Notes under the pieces: model-generated | The model's input: only the letters and a program-made list of their open reading frames with translations | Databases searched by the model: none | What the model was told of the DNA's origin: nothing | Source of the DNA: Alitta virens | Taxonomy: Eukaryota; Annelida; Polychaeta; Phyllodocida; Nereididae | Assembly (NCBI GenBank): GCA_932294295.1 | Contig: OW028584.1 | Span: 9,742,407-9,806,406, forward strand | DNA: 64,000 nt | Reading direction: 5' to 3' | Position numbers and translations under genes: made by a program | Shown: positions 49,440-63,669 of the stretch, piece by piece | Numbering within the stretch: the first letter of the stretch is position 1 | How the letters are laid out: every line of letters starts with the position of its first letter

Positions 49440-51472
49440 GTGCGCCAGTCATTTGTAGCCAAGACCAACCCGGGCGCGCTCGACCAAAATCAGCAGTTGC
49501 TAGTCTGGTTCCCCAATGATGGCGCCCACTACATCATCGTGCGTCTGGAATTCACATCCACCCAGAATGACGACAGCGACGTCTTTCACTGCTACCAAGA
49601 CATCGAAACCACGGCCAAGCGAAATGTGACCTTAATCCGGGTAACAAAGGCGAGACTGTTGTTTCAGACAAGTGCCACTCACTCAACCCCACAGCCATGT
49701 CCAGTCGACTGGACCTTCATGGATCCAGACGCGGCACCCGGATGTGTCTGAGAAGTGTCACCTGCCTAAAGTAACTTCTGACAAGCTTGTACAAGCCTGT
49801 AACTCTAGCCCGATGCAGTTCTGTGATATATAGTAAATGTAATATAGAGTGCCAGTCAATACGGATGCAAGGTCAACCTTTACAGGCTCCTACGGGACCC
49901 CCTTGGGGTCTAAGGTGTGCGCCAGTCATTTGTAGCCAAGAACAACCCAGGCGTGCTCCACCAATATCAGCAGTTGCTGGTCTGGTTCCCCAATGATAGC
50001 GCCCACTACGTCATCGTGCGTCTGGAATTCACAGCCACCCTGAATGACGACAGAGACGTCTTTCACTACTTCCAAGACATCGACACCATGGCCAAGCGAA
50101 ATATCACCTGAATCTGGGTAACAAAGGCGAGACGGTTGTTTCAGACAACCCCACAGCCAAGTCCAGTCGACTGGACCTTCATGGATCCAGACGCGGCACC
50201 CGGATGTGTCTGAGAAGTAACACCTGCCTCAAGTAACTTCTGACAAGCTTGTACAAGCCTGTAACTCTAGCCCGATGCAGTTCTGTGATATATAGTAAAT
50301 GTAATATAGAGTGCAAGTCAATACGGATGCAAGGTCAACCTATACAGGCTCCTACGGGACCCCCTTGGGGTCTAAGGTGTGCGCCAGTCATTTGTAGCCA
50401 AGAACAACCCAGGCGTGCTCCACCAATATCAGCAGTTGCTGGTCTGGTTCCCCAATGATAGCGCCCACTACGTCATCGTGCGTCTGGAATTCACAGCCAC
50501 CCTGAATGACGACAGAGACGTCTTTCACTACTTCCAAGACATCGACACCACGGCCAAGCGAAATATCACCTGAATCTGGGTAACAAAGGCGAGACGGTTG
50601 TTTCAGACAACCCCACAGCCAAGTCCAGTCGACTGGACCTTCATGGATCCAGACGCGGCACCCGGATGTGTCTGAGAAGTGTCACCTGCCTCAAGTAACT
50701 TCTGACAAGCTTGTACAAGCCTGTAACTCTAGCCCGATCCAGTTCTGTGATATATAGTTCTAATATAGAGTGCAAGTCAATACGGATGCAAGGTCAACCT
50801 ATACAGGATCCTCTGGGACCCCTTGGGGTCTAAGGTGTGCGCCAGTCATTTGTAGCCAAGAACAACCCGGGCGTGCTCGACCAAAATCAGCAGTTGCTGG
50901 TCTGGTTCCCCAATGATGGCGCCCACTACGTCATCGTGCGTCTGGAATTCACAGCCACCCTGAATGATCACAGCGACGTCTTTCACTGCTACAAAGACAT
51001 CGACACCACGGCCAAGCGAAATGTCACCTGAATCCGGGTAACAAAGGCGACACTGTTGTTTCAGACAAGTGCCACTCACTCAACCCCACAGTCAAGTCCA
51101 GTCGACTGGACCTTCAAGGATCCAGACGCGGCACCCGGATATGTGAGAGAAATGTCACCTGCCTAAAGTAACTTCTGACAAGTTTGTACAAGCCTGAAAC
51201 TCTAGCCCGATGCAGCTCTGGCACAACCAGGTCAATTTGGCCATCTGGTGCAACGGGCTGCGGCGTGTCAGCGCAAGATCACCTGTCCGCACCAGACCAA
51301 CTGCTGCTGCGGTAACTATACCTCTTCCACTCGTACAACCAGACAAGGCGGATTCTGGACGAGAGGCTGGCTCCAATAGTGATATATAGCAAAGCTAATA
51401 ATGACTGCAAGTCAATACGGATGCAAGGTCAACCTATTCAGGGTCCTCCGGCACCCCCTTGGGGTCTAAGGT
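49440..51472 (+). repeat. HOR unit 9, 2033 bp (type beta)
   Basis: Beta markers CACTACATCATC and GAGTGCAAGTC near 50310. Its D insert carries GGCCATCTGG (51239), which marks the D immediately before a gamma unit. Confidence 0.88.
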
Positions 51473-53505
51473 GTGCGCCAGTCATTTGTAGCCAAGACCA
51501 ACCCGGGCGCGCTCGACCAAAATCAGCAGTTGCTAGTCTGGTTCCCCAAAGATGGCGCCCACTACATCATCGTGCGTCTGGAATTCACATCCACCCAGAA
51601 TGACGACAGCGACGTCTTTCACTGCTACCAAGACATCGAAACCACGGCCAAGCGAAATGTGACCTTAATCCGGGTAACAAAGGCGAGACTGTTGTTTCAG
51701 ACAAGTGCCACTCACTCAACCCCACAGCCATGTCCAGTCGACTGGACCTTCATGGATCCAGACGCGGCACCCGGATGTGTCTGAGAAGTGTTACCTGCCT
51801 AAAGTAACTTCTGACAAGCTTGTACAAGCCTGTAACTCTAGCCCGATGCAGTTCTGTGATATATAGTAAATGTAATATAGAGTGCCAGTCAATACGGATG
51901 CAAGGTCAACCTTTACAGGCTCCTACGGGACCCCCTTGGGGTCTAAGGTGTGCGCCAGTCATTTGTAGCCAAGAACAACCCAGGCGTGCTCCACCAATAT
52001 CAGCAGTTGCTGGTCTGGTTCCCCAATGATAGCGCCCACTACGTCATCGTGCGTCTGGAATTCACAGCCACCCTGAATGACGACAGAGACGTCTTTCACT
52101 ACTTCCAAGACATCGACACCATGGCCAAGCGAAATATCACCTGAATCTGGGTAACAAAGGCGAGACGGTTGTTTCAGACAACCCCACAGCCAAGTCCAGT
52201 CGACTGGACCTTCATGGATCCAGACGCGGCACCCGGATGTGTCTGAGAAGTAACACCTGCCTCAAGTAACTTCTGACAAGCTTGTACAAGCCTGTAACTC
52301 TAGCCCGATGCAGTTCTGTGATATATAGTAAATGTAATATAGAGTGCCAGTCAATACGGATGCAAGGTCAACCTATACAGGCTCCTACGGGACCCCCTTG
52401 GGGTCTAAGGTGTGCGCCAGTCATTTGTAGCCAAGAACAACCCAGGCGTGCTCCACCAATATCAGCAGTTGCTGGTCTGGTTCCCCAATGATAGCGCCCA
52501 CTACGTCATCGTGCGTCTGGAATTCACAGCCACCCTGAATGACGACAGAGACGTCTTTCACTACTTCCAAGACATCGACACCACGGCCAAGCGAAATATC
52601 ACCTGAATCTGGGTAACAAAGGCGAGACGGTTGTTTCAGACAACCCCACAGCCAAGTCCAGTCGACTGGACCTTCATGGATCCAGACGCGGCACCCGGAT
52701 GTGTCTGAGAAGTGTCACCTGCCTCAAGTAACTTCTGACAAGCTTGTACAAGCCTGTAACTCTAGCCCGATCCAGTTCTGTGATATATAGTTCTAATATA
52801 GAGTGCAAGTCAATACGGATGCAAGGTCAACCTATACAGGATCCTCTGGGACCCCTTGGGGTCTAAGGTGTGCGCCAGTCATTTGTAGCCAAGAACAACC
52901 CGGGCGTGCTCGACCAAAATCAGCAGTTGCTGGTCTGGTTCCCCAATGATGGCGCCCACTACGTCATCGTGCGTCTGGAATTCACAGCCACCCTGAATGA
53001 TCACAGCGACGTCTTTCACTGCTACAAAGACATCGACACCACGGCCAAGCGAAATGTCACCTGAATCCGGGTAACAAAGGCGACACTGTTGTTTCAGACA
53101 AGTGCCACTCACTCAACCCCACAGTCAAGTCCAGTCGACTGGACCTTCAAGGATCCAGACGCGGCACCCGGATATGTGAGAGAAATGTCACCTGCCTAAA
53201 GTAACTTCTGACAAGTTTGTACAAGCCTGAAACTCTAGCCCGATGCAGCTCTGGCACAACCAGGTCAATTTGGCCACCTGGTGCAACGGGCTGCGGCGTG
53301 TCAGCGCAAGATCACCTGTCCGCACCAGACCAACTGCTGCTGCGGTAACTATACCTCTTCCACTCGTACAACCAGACAAGGCGGATTCTGGACGAGAGGC
53401 TGGCTCCAATAGTGATATATAGCAAAGCTAATAATGACTGCAAGTCAATACGGATGCAAGGTCAACCTATTCAGGGTCCTCCGGCACCCCCTTGGGGTCT
53501 AAGGT
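51473..53505 (+). repeat. HOR unit 10, 2033 bp (type gamma)
   Basis: Gamma markers: CCCCAAAGATGG in A (lysine in place of asparagine in the exon-like frame) and AGTGTTACCTGCC near 51790. It completes the alpha-beta-gamma order. Confidence 0.88.
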
Positions 53506-55537
53506 GTGCGCCAGTCATTCGTAGCCAAGACCAACCCGGGCGCGCTCGACCAAAATCAGCAGTTGCTAGTCTGGTTCCCCAATGATGGCGCCCACTACGT
53601 CATCGTGCGTCTGGAATTCACATCCACCCAGAATGACGACAGCGACGTCTTTCACTGCTACCAAGACATCGAAACCACGGCCAAGCGAAATGTGACCTTA
53701 ATCCGGGTAACAAAGGCGAGACTGTTGTTTCAGACAAGTGCCACTCACTCAACCCCACAGCCATGTCCAGTCGACTGGACCTTCATGGATCCAGACGCGG
53801 CACCCGGATGTGTCTGAGAAGTGTCACCTGCCTAAAGTAACTTCTGACAAGCTTGTACAAGCCTGTAACTCTAGCCCGATGCAGTTCTGTGATATATAGT
53901 AAATGTAATATAGAGTGCCAGTCAATACGGATGCAAGGTCAACCTTTACAGGCTCCTACGGGATCCCCTTGGGGTCTAAGGTGTGCGCCAGTCATTTGTA
54001 GCCAAGAACAACCCAGGCGTGCTCCACCAATATCAGCAGTTGCTGGTCTGGTTCCCCAATGATAGCGCCCACTACGTCATCGTGCGTCTGGAATTCACAG
54101 CCACCCTGAATGACGACAGAGACGTCTTCACTACTTCCAAGACATCGACACCATGGCCAAGCGAAATATCACCTGAATCTGGGTAACAAAGGCGAGACGG
54201 TTGTTTCAGACAACCCCACAGCCAAGTCCAGTCGACTGGACCTTCATGGATCCAGACGCGGCACCCGGATGTGTCTGAGAAGTAACACCTGCCTCAAGTA
54301 ACTTCTGACAAGCTTGTACAAGCCTGTAACTCTAGCCCGATGCAGTTCTGTGATATATAGTAAATGTAATATAGAGTGCCAGTCAATACGGATGCAAGGT
54401 CAACCTATACAGGCTCCTACGGGACCCCCTTGGGGTCTAAGGTGTGCGCCAGTCATTTGTAGCCAAGAACAACCCAGGCGTGCTCCACCAATATCAGCAG
54501 TTGCTGGTCTGGTTCCCCAATGATAGCGCCCACTACGTCATCGTGCGTCTGGAATTCACAGCCACCCTGAATGACGACAGAGACGTCTTTCACTACTTCC
54601 AAGACATCGACACCACGGCCAAGCGAAATATCACCTGAATCTGGGTAACAAAGGCGAGACGGTTGTTTCAGACAACCCCACAGCCAAGTCCAGTCGACTG
54701 GACCTGCATGGATCCAGACGCGGCACCCGGATGTGTCTGAGAAGTGTCACCTGCCTCAAGTAACTTCTGACAAGCTTGTACAAGCCTGTAACTCTAGCCC
54801 GATCCAGTTCTGTGATATATAGTTCTAATATAGAGTGCAAGTCAATACGGATGCAAGGTCAACCTATACAGGATCCTCTGGGACCCCTTGGGGTCTAAGG
54901 TGTGCGCCAGTCATTTGTAGCCAAGAACAACCCGGGCGTGCTCGACCAAAATCAGCAGTTGCTGGTCTGGTTCCCCAATGATGGCGCCCACTACGTCATC
55001 GTGCGTCTGGAATTCACAGCCACCCTGAATGATCACAGCGACGTCTTTCACTGCTACAAAGACATCGACACCACGGCCAAGCGAAATGTCACCTGAATCC
55101 GGGTAACAAAGGCGACACTGTTGTTTCAGACAAGTGCCACTCACTCAACCCCACAGTCAAGTCCAGTCGACTGGACCTTCAAGGATCCAGACGCGGCACC
55201 CGGATATGTGAGAGAAATGTCACCTGCCTAAAGTAACTTCTGACAAGTTTGTACAAGCCTGAAACTCTAGCCCGATGCAGCTCTGGCACAACCAGGTCAA
55301 TTTGGCCACCTGGTGCAACGGGCTGCGGCGTGTCAGCGCAAGATCACCTGTCCGCACCAGACCAACTGCTGCTGCGGTAACTATACCTCTTCCACTCGTA
55401 CAACCAGACAAGGCGGATTCTGGACGAGAGGCTGGCTCCAATAGTGATATATAGCAAAGCTAATAATGACTGCAAGTCAATACGGATGCAAGGTCAACCT
55501 ATTCAGGGTCCTCCGGCACCCCCTTGGGGTCTAAGGT
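53506..55537 (+). repeat. HOR unit 11, 2032 bp (alpha, one-base deletion)
   Basis: Alpha unit starting the second 6099-bp trimer. Subunit B reads GACGTCTTCAC near 54121 instead of GACGTCTTTCAC. This is the only length change among the unexpanded units, and it shifts the exon-like frame in B. Confidence 0.88.
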
Positions 55538-57570
55538 GTGCGCCAGTCATTTGTAGCCAAGACCAACCCGGGCGCGCTCGACCAAAATCAGCAGTTGCTA
55601 GTCTGGTTCCCCAATGATGGCGCCCACTACATCATCGTGCGTCTGGAATTCACATCCACCCAGAATGACGACAGCGACGTCTTTCACTGCTACCAAGACA
55701 TCGAAACCACGGCCAAGCGAAATGTGACCTTAATCCGGGTAACAAAGGCGAGACTGTTGTTTCAGACAAGTGCCACTCACTCAACCCCACAGCCATGTCC
55801 AGTCGACTGGACCTTCATGGATCCAGACGCGGCACCCGGATGTGTCTGAGAAGTGTCACCTGCCTAAAGTAACTTCTGACAAGCTTGTACAAGCCTGTAA
55901 CTCTAGCCCGATGCAGTTCTGTGATATATAGTAAATGTAATATAGAGTGCCAGTCAATACGGATGCAAGGTCAACCTTTACAGGCTCCTACGGGACCCCC
56001 TTGGGGTCTAAGGTGTGCGCCAGTCATTTGTAGCCAAGAACAACCCAGGCGTGCTCCACCAATATCAGCAGTTGCTGGTCTGGTTCCCCAATGATAGCGC
56101 CCACTACGTCATCGTGCGTCTGGAATTCACAGCCACCCTGAATGACGACAGAGACGTCTTTCACTACTTCCAAGACATCGACACCATGGCCAAGCGAAAT
56201 ATCACCTGAATCTGGGTAACAAAGGCGAGACGGTTGTTTCAGACAACCCCACAGCCAAGTCCAGTCGACTGGACCTTCATGGATCCAGACGCGGCACCCG
56301 GATGTGTCTGAGAAGTAACACCTGCCTCAAGTAACTTCTGACAAGCTTGTACAAGCCTGTAACTCTAGCCCGATGCAGTTCTGTGATATATAGTAAATGT
56401 AATATAGAGTGCAAGTCAATACGGATGCAAGGTCAACCTATACAGGCTCCTACGGGACCCCCTTGGGGTCTAAGGTGTGCGCCAGTCATTTGTAGCCAAG
56501 AACAACCCAGGCGTGCTCCACCAATATCAGCAGTTGCTGGTCTGGTTCCCCAATGATAGCGCCCACTACGTCATCGTGCGTCTGGAATTCACAGCCACCC
56601 TGAATGACGACAGAGACGTCTTTCACTACTTCCAAGACATCGACACCACGGCCAAGCGAAATATCACCTGAATCTGGGTAACAAAGGCGAGACGGTTGTT
56701 TCAGACAACCCCACAGCCAAGTCCAGTCGACTGGACCTTCATGGATCCAGACGCGGCACCCGGATGTGTCTGAGAAGTGTCACCTGCCTCAAGTAACTTC
56801 TGACAAGCTTGTACAAGCCTGTAACTCTAGCCCGATCCAGTTCTGTGATATATAGTTCTAATATAGAGTGCAAGTCAATACGGATGCAAGGTCAACCTAT
56901 ACAGGATCCTCTGGGACCCCTTGGGGTCTAAGGTGTGCGCCAGTCATTTGTAGCCAAGAACAACCCGGGCGTGCTCGACCAAAATCAGCAGTTGCTGGTC
57001 TGGTTCCCCAATGATGGCGCCCACTACGTCATCGTGCGTCTGGAATTCACAGCCACCCTGAATGATCACAGCGACGTCTTTCACTGCTACAAAGACATCG
57101 ACACCACGGCCAAGCGAAATGTCACCTGAATCCGGGTAACAAAGGCGACACTGTTGTTTCAGACAAGTGCCACTCACTCAACCCCACAGTCAAGTCCAGT
57201 CGACTGGACCTTCAAGGATCCAGACGCGGCACCCGGATATGTGAGAGAAATGTCACCTGCCTAAAGTAACTTCTGACAAGTTTGTACAAGCCTGAAACTC
57301 TAGCCCGATGCAGCTCTGGCACAACCAGGTCAATTTGGCCATCTGGTGCAACGGGCTGCGGCGTGTCAGCGCAAGATCACCTGTCCGCACCAGACCAACT
57401 GCTGCTGCGGTAACTATACCTCTTCCACTCGTACAACCAGACAAGGCGGATTCTGGACGAGAGGCTGGCTCCAATAGTGATATATAGCAAAGCTAATAAT
57501 GACTGCAAGTCAATACGGATGCAAGGTCAACCTATTCAGGGTCCTCCGGCACCCCCTTGGGGTCTAAGGT
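55538..57570 (+). repeat. HOR unit 12, 2033 bp (type beta)
   Basis: Beta markers as in unit 9, including GAGTGCAAGTC near 56409 and GGCCATCTGG near 57337. Confidence 0.88.
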
Positions 57571-59603
57571 GTGCGCCAGTCATTTGTAGCCAAGACCAAC
57601 CCGGGCGCGCTCGACCAAAATCAGCAGTTGCTAGTCTGGTTCCCCAAAGATGGCGCCCACTACATCATCGTGCGTCTGGAATTCACATCCACCCAGAATG
57701 ACGACAGCGACGTCTTTCACTGCTACCAAGACATCGAAACCACGGCCAAGCGAAATGTGACCTTAATCCGGGTAACAAAGGCGAGACTGTTGTTTCAGAC
57801 AAGTGCCACTCACTCAACCCCACAGCCATGTCCAGTCGACTGGACCTTCATGGATCCAGACGCGGCACCCGGATGTGTCTGAGAAGTGTTACCTGCCTAA
57901 AGTAACTTCTGACAAGCTTGTACAAGCCTGTAACTCTAGCCCGATGCAGTTCTGTGATATATAGTAAATGTAATATAGAGTGCCAGTCAATACGGATGCA
58001 AGGTCAACCTTTACAGGCTCCTACGGGACCCCCTTGGGGTCTAAGGTGTGCGCCAGTCATTTGTAGCCAAGAACAACCCAGGCGTGCTCCACCAATATCA
58101 GCAGTTGCTGGTCTGGTTCCCCAATGATAGCGCCCACTACGTCATCGTGCGTCTGGAATTCACAGCCACCCTGAATGACGACAGAGACGTCTTTCACTAC
58201 TTCCAAGACATCGACACCATGGCCAAGCGAAATATCACCTGAATCTGGGTAACAAAGGCGAGACGGTTGTTTCAGACAACCCCACAGCCAAGTCCAGTCG
58301 ACTGGACCTTCATGGATCCAGACGCGGCACCCGGATGTGTCTGAGAAGTAACACCTGCCTCAAGTAACTTCTGACAAGCTTGTACAAGCCTGTAACTCTA
58401 GCCCGATGCAGTTCTGTGATATATAGTAAATGTAATATAGAGTGCCAGTCAATACGGATGCAAGGTCAACCTATACAGGCTCCTACGGGACCCCCTTGGG
58501 GTCTAAGGTGTGCGCCAGTCATTTGTAGCCAAGAACAACCCAGGCGTGCTCCACCAATATCAGCAGTTGCTGGTCTGGTTCCCCAATGATAGCGCCCACT
58601 ACGTCATCGTGCGTCTGGAATTCACAGCCACCCTGAATGACGACAGAGACGTCTTTCACTACTTCCAAGACATCGACACCACGGCCAAGCGAAATATCAC
58701 CTGAATCTGGGTAACAAAGGCGAGACGGTTGTTTCAGACAACCCCACAGCCAAGTCCAGTCGACTGGACCTTCATGGATCCAGACGCGGCACCCGGATGT
58801 GTCTGAGAAGTGTCACCTGCCTCAAGTAACTTCTGACAAGCTTGTACAAGCCTGTAACTCTAGCCCGATCCAGTTCTGTGATATATAGTTCTAATATAGA
58901 GTGCAAGTCAATACGGATGCAAGGTCAACCTATACAGGATCCTCTGGGACCCCTTGGGGTCTAAGGTGTGCGCCAGTCATTTGTAGCCAAGAACAACCCG
59001 GGCGTGCTCGACCAAAATCAGCAGTTGCTGGTCTGGTTCCCCAATGATGGCGCCCACTACGTCATCGTGCGTCTGGAATTCACAGCCACCCTGAATGATC
59101 ACAGCGACGTCTTTCACTGCTACAAAGACATCGACACCACGGCCAAGCGAAATGTCACCTGAATCCGGGTAACAAAGGCGACACTGTTGTTTCAGACAAG
59201 TGCCACTCACTCAACCCCACAGTCAAGTCCAGTCGACTGGACCTTCAAGGATCCAGACGCGGCACCCGGATATGTGAGAGAAATGTCACCTGCCTAAAGT
59301 AACTTCTGACAAGTTTGTACAAGCCTGAAACTCTAGCCCGATGCAGCTCTGGCACAACCAGGTCAATTTGGCCACCTGGTGCAACGGGCTGCGGCGTGTC
59401 AGCGCAAGATCACCTGTCCGCACCAGACCAACTGCTGCTGCGGTAACTATACCTCTTCCACTCGTACAACCAGACAAGGCGGATTCTGGACGAGAGGCTG
59501 GCTCCAATAGTGATATATAGCAAAGCTAATAATGACTGCAAGTCAATACGGATGCAAGGTCAACCTATTCAGGGTCCTCCGGCACCCCCTTGGGGTCTAA
59601 GGT
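57571..59603 (+). repeat. HOR unit 13, 2033 bp (type gamma)
   Basis: Gamma markers as in unit 10: CCCCAAAGATGG near 57646 and AGTGTTACC near 57886. Confidence 0.88.
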
Positions 59604-61636
59604 GTGCGCCAGTCATTCGTAGCCAAGACCAACCCGGGCGCGCTCGACCAAAATCAGCAGTTGCTAGTCTGGTTCCCCAATGATGGCGCCCACTACGTCA
59701 TCGTGCGTCTGGAATTCACATCCACCCAGAATGACGACAGCGACGTCTTTCACTGCTACCAAGACATCGAAACCACGGCCAAGCGAAATGTGACCTTAAT
59801 CCGGGTAACAAAGGCGAGACTGTTGTTTCAGACAAGTGCCACTCACTCAACCCCACAGCCATGTCCAGTCGACTGGACCTTCATGGATCCAGACGCGGCA
59901 CCCGGATGTGTCTGAGAAGTGTCACCTGCCTAAAGTAACTTCTGACAAGCTTGTACAAGCCTGTAACTCTAGCCCGATGCAGTTCTGTGATATATAGTAA
60001 ATGTAATATAGAGTGCCAGTCAATACGGATGCAAGGTCAACCTTTACAGGCTCCTACGGGACCCCCTTGGGGTCTAAGGTGTGCGCCAGTCATTTGTAGC
60101 CAAGAACAACCCAGGCGTGCTCCACCAATATCAGCAGTTGCTGGTCTGGTTCCCCAATGATAGCGCCCACTACGTCATCGTGCGTCTGGAATTCACAGCC
60201 ACCCTGAATGACGACAGAGACGTCTTTCACTACTTCCAAGACATCGACACCATGGCCAAGCGAAATATCACCTGAATCTGGGTAACAAAGGCGAGACGGT
60301 TGTTTCAGACAACCCCACAGCCAAGTCCAGTCGACTGGACCTTCATGGATCCAGACGCGGCACCCGGATGTGTCTGAGAAGTAACACCTGCCTCAAGTAA
60401 CTTCTGACAAGCTTGTACAAGCCTGTAACTCTAGCCCGATGCAGTTCTGTGATATATAGTAAATGTAATATAGAGTGCAAGTCAATACGGATGCAAGGTC
60501 AACCTATACAGGCTCCTACGGGACCCCCTTGGGGTCTAAGGTGTGCGCCAGTCATTTGTAGCCAAGAACAACCCAGGCGTGCTCCACCAATATCAGCAGT
60601 TGCTGGTCTGGTTCCCCAATGATAGCGCCCACTACGTCATCGTGCGTCTGGAATTCACAGCCACCCTGAATGACGACAGAGACGTCTTTCACTACTTCCA
60701 AGACATCGACACCACGGCCAAGCGAAATATCACCTGAATCTGGGTAACAAAGGCGAGACGGTTGTTTCAGACAACCCCACAGCCAAGTCCAGTCGACTGG
60801 ACCTTCATGGATCCAGACGCGGCACCCGGATGTGTCTGAGAAGTGTCACCTGCCTCAAGTAACTTCTGACAAGCTTGTACAAGCCTGTAACTCTAGCCCG
60901 ATCCAGTTCTGTGATATATAGTTCTAATATAGAGTGCAAGTCAATACGGATGCAAGGTCAACCTATACAGGATCCTCTGGGACCCCTTGGGGTCTAAGGT
61001 GTGCGCCAGTCATTTGTAGCCAAGAACAACCCGGGCGTGCTCGACCAAAATCAGCAGTTGCTGGTCTGGTTCCCCAATGATGGCGCCCACTACGTCATCG
61101 TGCGTCTGGAATTCACAGCCACCCTGAATGATCACAGCGACGTCTTTCACTGCTACAAAGACATCGACACCACGGCCAAGCGAAATGTCACCTGAATCCG
61201 GGTAACAAAGGCGACACTGTTGTTTCAGACAAGTGCCACTCACTCAACCCCACAGTCAAGTCCAGTCGACTGGACCTTCAAGGATCCAGACGCGGCACCC
61301 GGATATGTGAGAGAAATGTCACCTGCCTAAAGTAACTTCTGACAAGTTTGTACAAGCCTGAAACTCTAGCCCGATGCAGCTCTGGCACAACCAGGTCAAT
61401 TTGGCCATCTGGTGCAACGGGCTGCGGCGTGTCAGCGCAAGATCACCTGTCCGCACCAGACCAACTGCTGCTGCGGTAACTATACCTCTTCCACTCGTAC
61501 AACCAGACAAGGCGGATTCTGGACGAGAGGCTGGCTCCAATAGTGATATATAGCAAAGCTAATAATGACTGCAAGTCAATACGGATGCAAGGTCAACCTA
61601 TTCAGGGTCCTCCGGCACCCCCTTGGGGTCTAAGGT
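59604..61636 (+). repeat. HOR unit 14, 2033 bp (alpha/beta recombinant)
   Basis: It starts as alpha (CATTCGTAGCC, CACTACGTCATC near 59691) and continues as beta (GGGACCCCCTT near 60059, GAGTGCAAGTC near 60476, GGCCATCTGG near 61403). The switch lies between about 59700 and 60060. The result is an alpha/beta fusion followed directly by gamma, so this super-repeat is 4066 rather than 6099 bp. Confidence 0.87.
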
Positions 61637-63669
61637 GTGCGCCAGTCATTTGTAGCCAAGACCAACCCGGGCGCGCTCGACCAAAATCAGCAGTTGCTAG
61701 TCTGGTTCCCCAAAGATGGCGCCCACTACATCATCGTGCGTCTGGAATTCACATCCACCCAGAATGACGACAGCGACGTCTTTCACTGCTACCAAGACAT
61801 CGAAACCACGGCCAAGCGAAATGTGACCTTAATCCGGGTAACAAAGGCGAGACTGTTGTTTCAGACAAGTGCCACTCACTCAACCCCACAGCCATGTCCA
61901 GTCGACTGGACCTTCATGGATCCAGACGCGGCACCCGGATGTGTCTGAGAAGTGTTACCTGCCTAAAGTAACTTCTGACAAGCTTGTACAAGCCTGTAAC
62001 TCTAGCCCGATGCAGTTCTGTGATATATAGTAAATGTAATATAGAGTGCCAGTCAATACGGATGCAAGGTCAACCTTTACAGGCTCCTACGGGACCCCCT
62101 TGGGGTCTAAGGTGTGCGCCAGTCATTTGTAGCCAAGAACAACCCAGGCGTGCTCCACCAATATCAGCAGTTGCTGGTCTGGTTCCCCAATGATAGCGCC
62201 CACTACGTCATCGTGCGTCTGGAATTCACAGCCACCCTGAATGACGACAGAGACGTCTTTCACTACTTCCAAGACATCGACACCATGGCCAAGCGAAATA
62301 TCACCTGAATCTGGGTAACAAAGGCGAGACGGTTGTTTCAGACAACCCCACAGCCAAGTCCAGTCGACTGGACCTTCATGGATCCAGACGCGGCACCCGG
62401 ATGTGTCTGAGAAGTAACACCTGCCTCAAGTAACTTCTGACAAGCTTGTACAAGCCTGTAACTCTAGCCCGATGCAGTTCTGTGATATATAGTAAATGTA
62501 ATATAGAGTGCCAGTCAATACGGATGCAAGGTCAACCTATACAGGCTCCTACGGGACCCCCTTGGGGTCTAAGGTGTGCGCCAGTCATTTGTAGCCAAGA
62601 ACAACCCAGGCGTGCTCCACCAATATCAGCAGTTGCTGGTCTGGTTCCCCAATGATAGCGCCCACTACGTCATCGTGCGTCTGGAATTCACAGCCACCCT
62701 GAATGACGACAGAGACGTCTTTCACTACTTCCAAGACATCGACACCACGGCCAAGCGAAATATCACCTGAATCTGGGTAACAAAGGCGAGACGGTTGTTT
62801 CAGACAACCCCACAGCCAAGTCCAGTCGACTGGACCTTCATGGATCCAGACGCGGCACCCGGATGTGTCTGAGAAGTGTCACCTGCCTCAAGTAACTTCT
62901 GACAAGCTTGTACAAGCCTGTAACTCTAGCCCGATCCAGTTCTGTGATATATAGTTCTAATATAGAGTGCAAGTCAATACGGATGCAAGGTCAACCTATA
63001 CAGGATCCTCTGGGACCCCTTGGGGTCTAAGGTGTGCGCCAGTCATTTGTAGCCAAGAACAACCCGGGCGTGCTCGACCAAAATCAGCAGTTGCTGGTCT
63101 GGTTCCCCAATGATGGCGCCCACTACGTCATCGTGCGTCTGGAATTCACAGCCACCCTGAATGATCACAGCGACGTCTTTCACTGCTACAAAGACATCGA
63201 CACCACGGCCAAGCGAAATGTCACCTGAATCCGGGTAACAAAGGCGACACTGTTGTTTCAGACAAGTGCCACTCACTCAACCCCACAGTCAAGTCCAGTC
63301 GACTGGACCTTCAAGGATCCAGACGCGGCACCCGGATATGTGAGAGAAATGTCACCTGCCTAAAGTAACTTCTGACAAGTTTGTACAAGCCTGAAACTCT
63401 AGCCCGATGCAGCTCTGGCACAACCAGGTCAATTTGGCCACCTGGTGCAACGGGCTGCGGCGTGTCAGCGCAAGATCACCTGTCCGCACCAGACCAACTG
63501 CTGCTGCGGTAACTATACCTCTTCCACTCGTACAACCAGACAAGGCGGATTCTGGACGAGAGGCTGGCTCCAATAGTGATATATAGCAAAGCTAATAATG
63601 ACTGCAAGTCAATACGGATGCAAGGTCAACCTATTCAGGGTCCTCCGGCACCCCCTTGGGGTCTAAGGT
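61637..63669 (+). repeat. HOR unit 15, 2033 bp (type gamma)
   Basis: Gamma markers CCCCAAAGATGG near 61712 and AGTGTTACC near 61952. It is followed by an alpha unit, as the cycle predicts. Confidence 0.88.
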
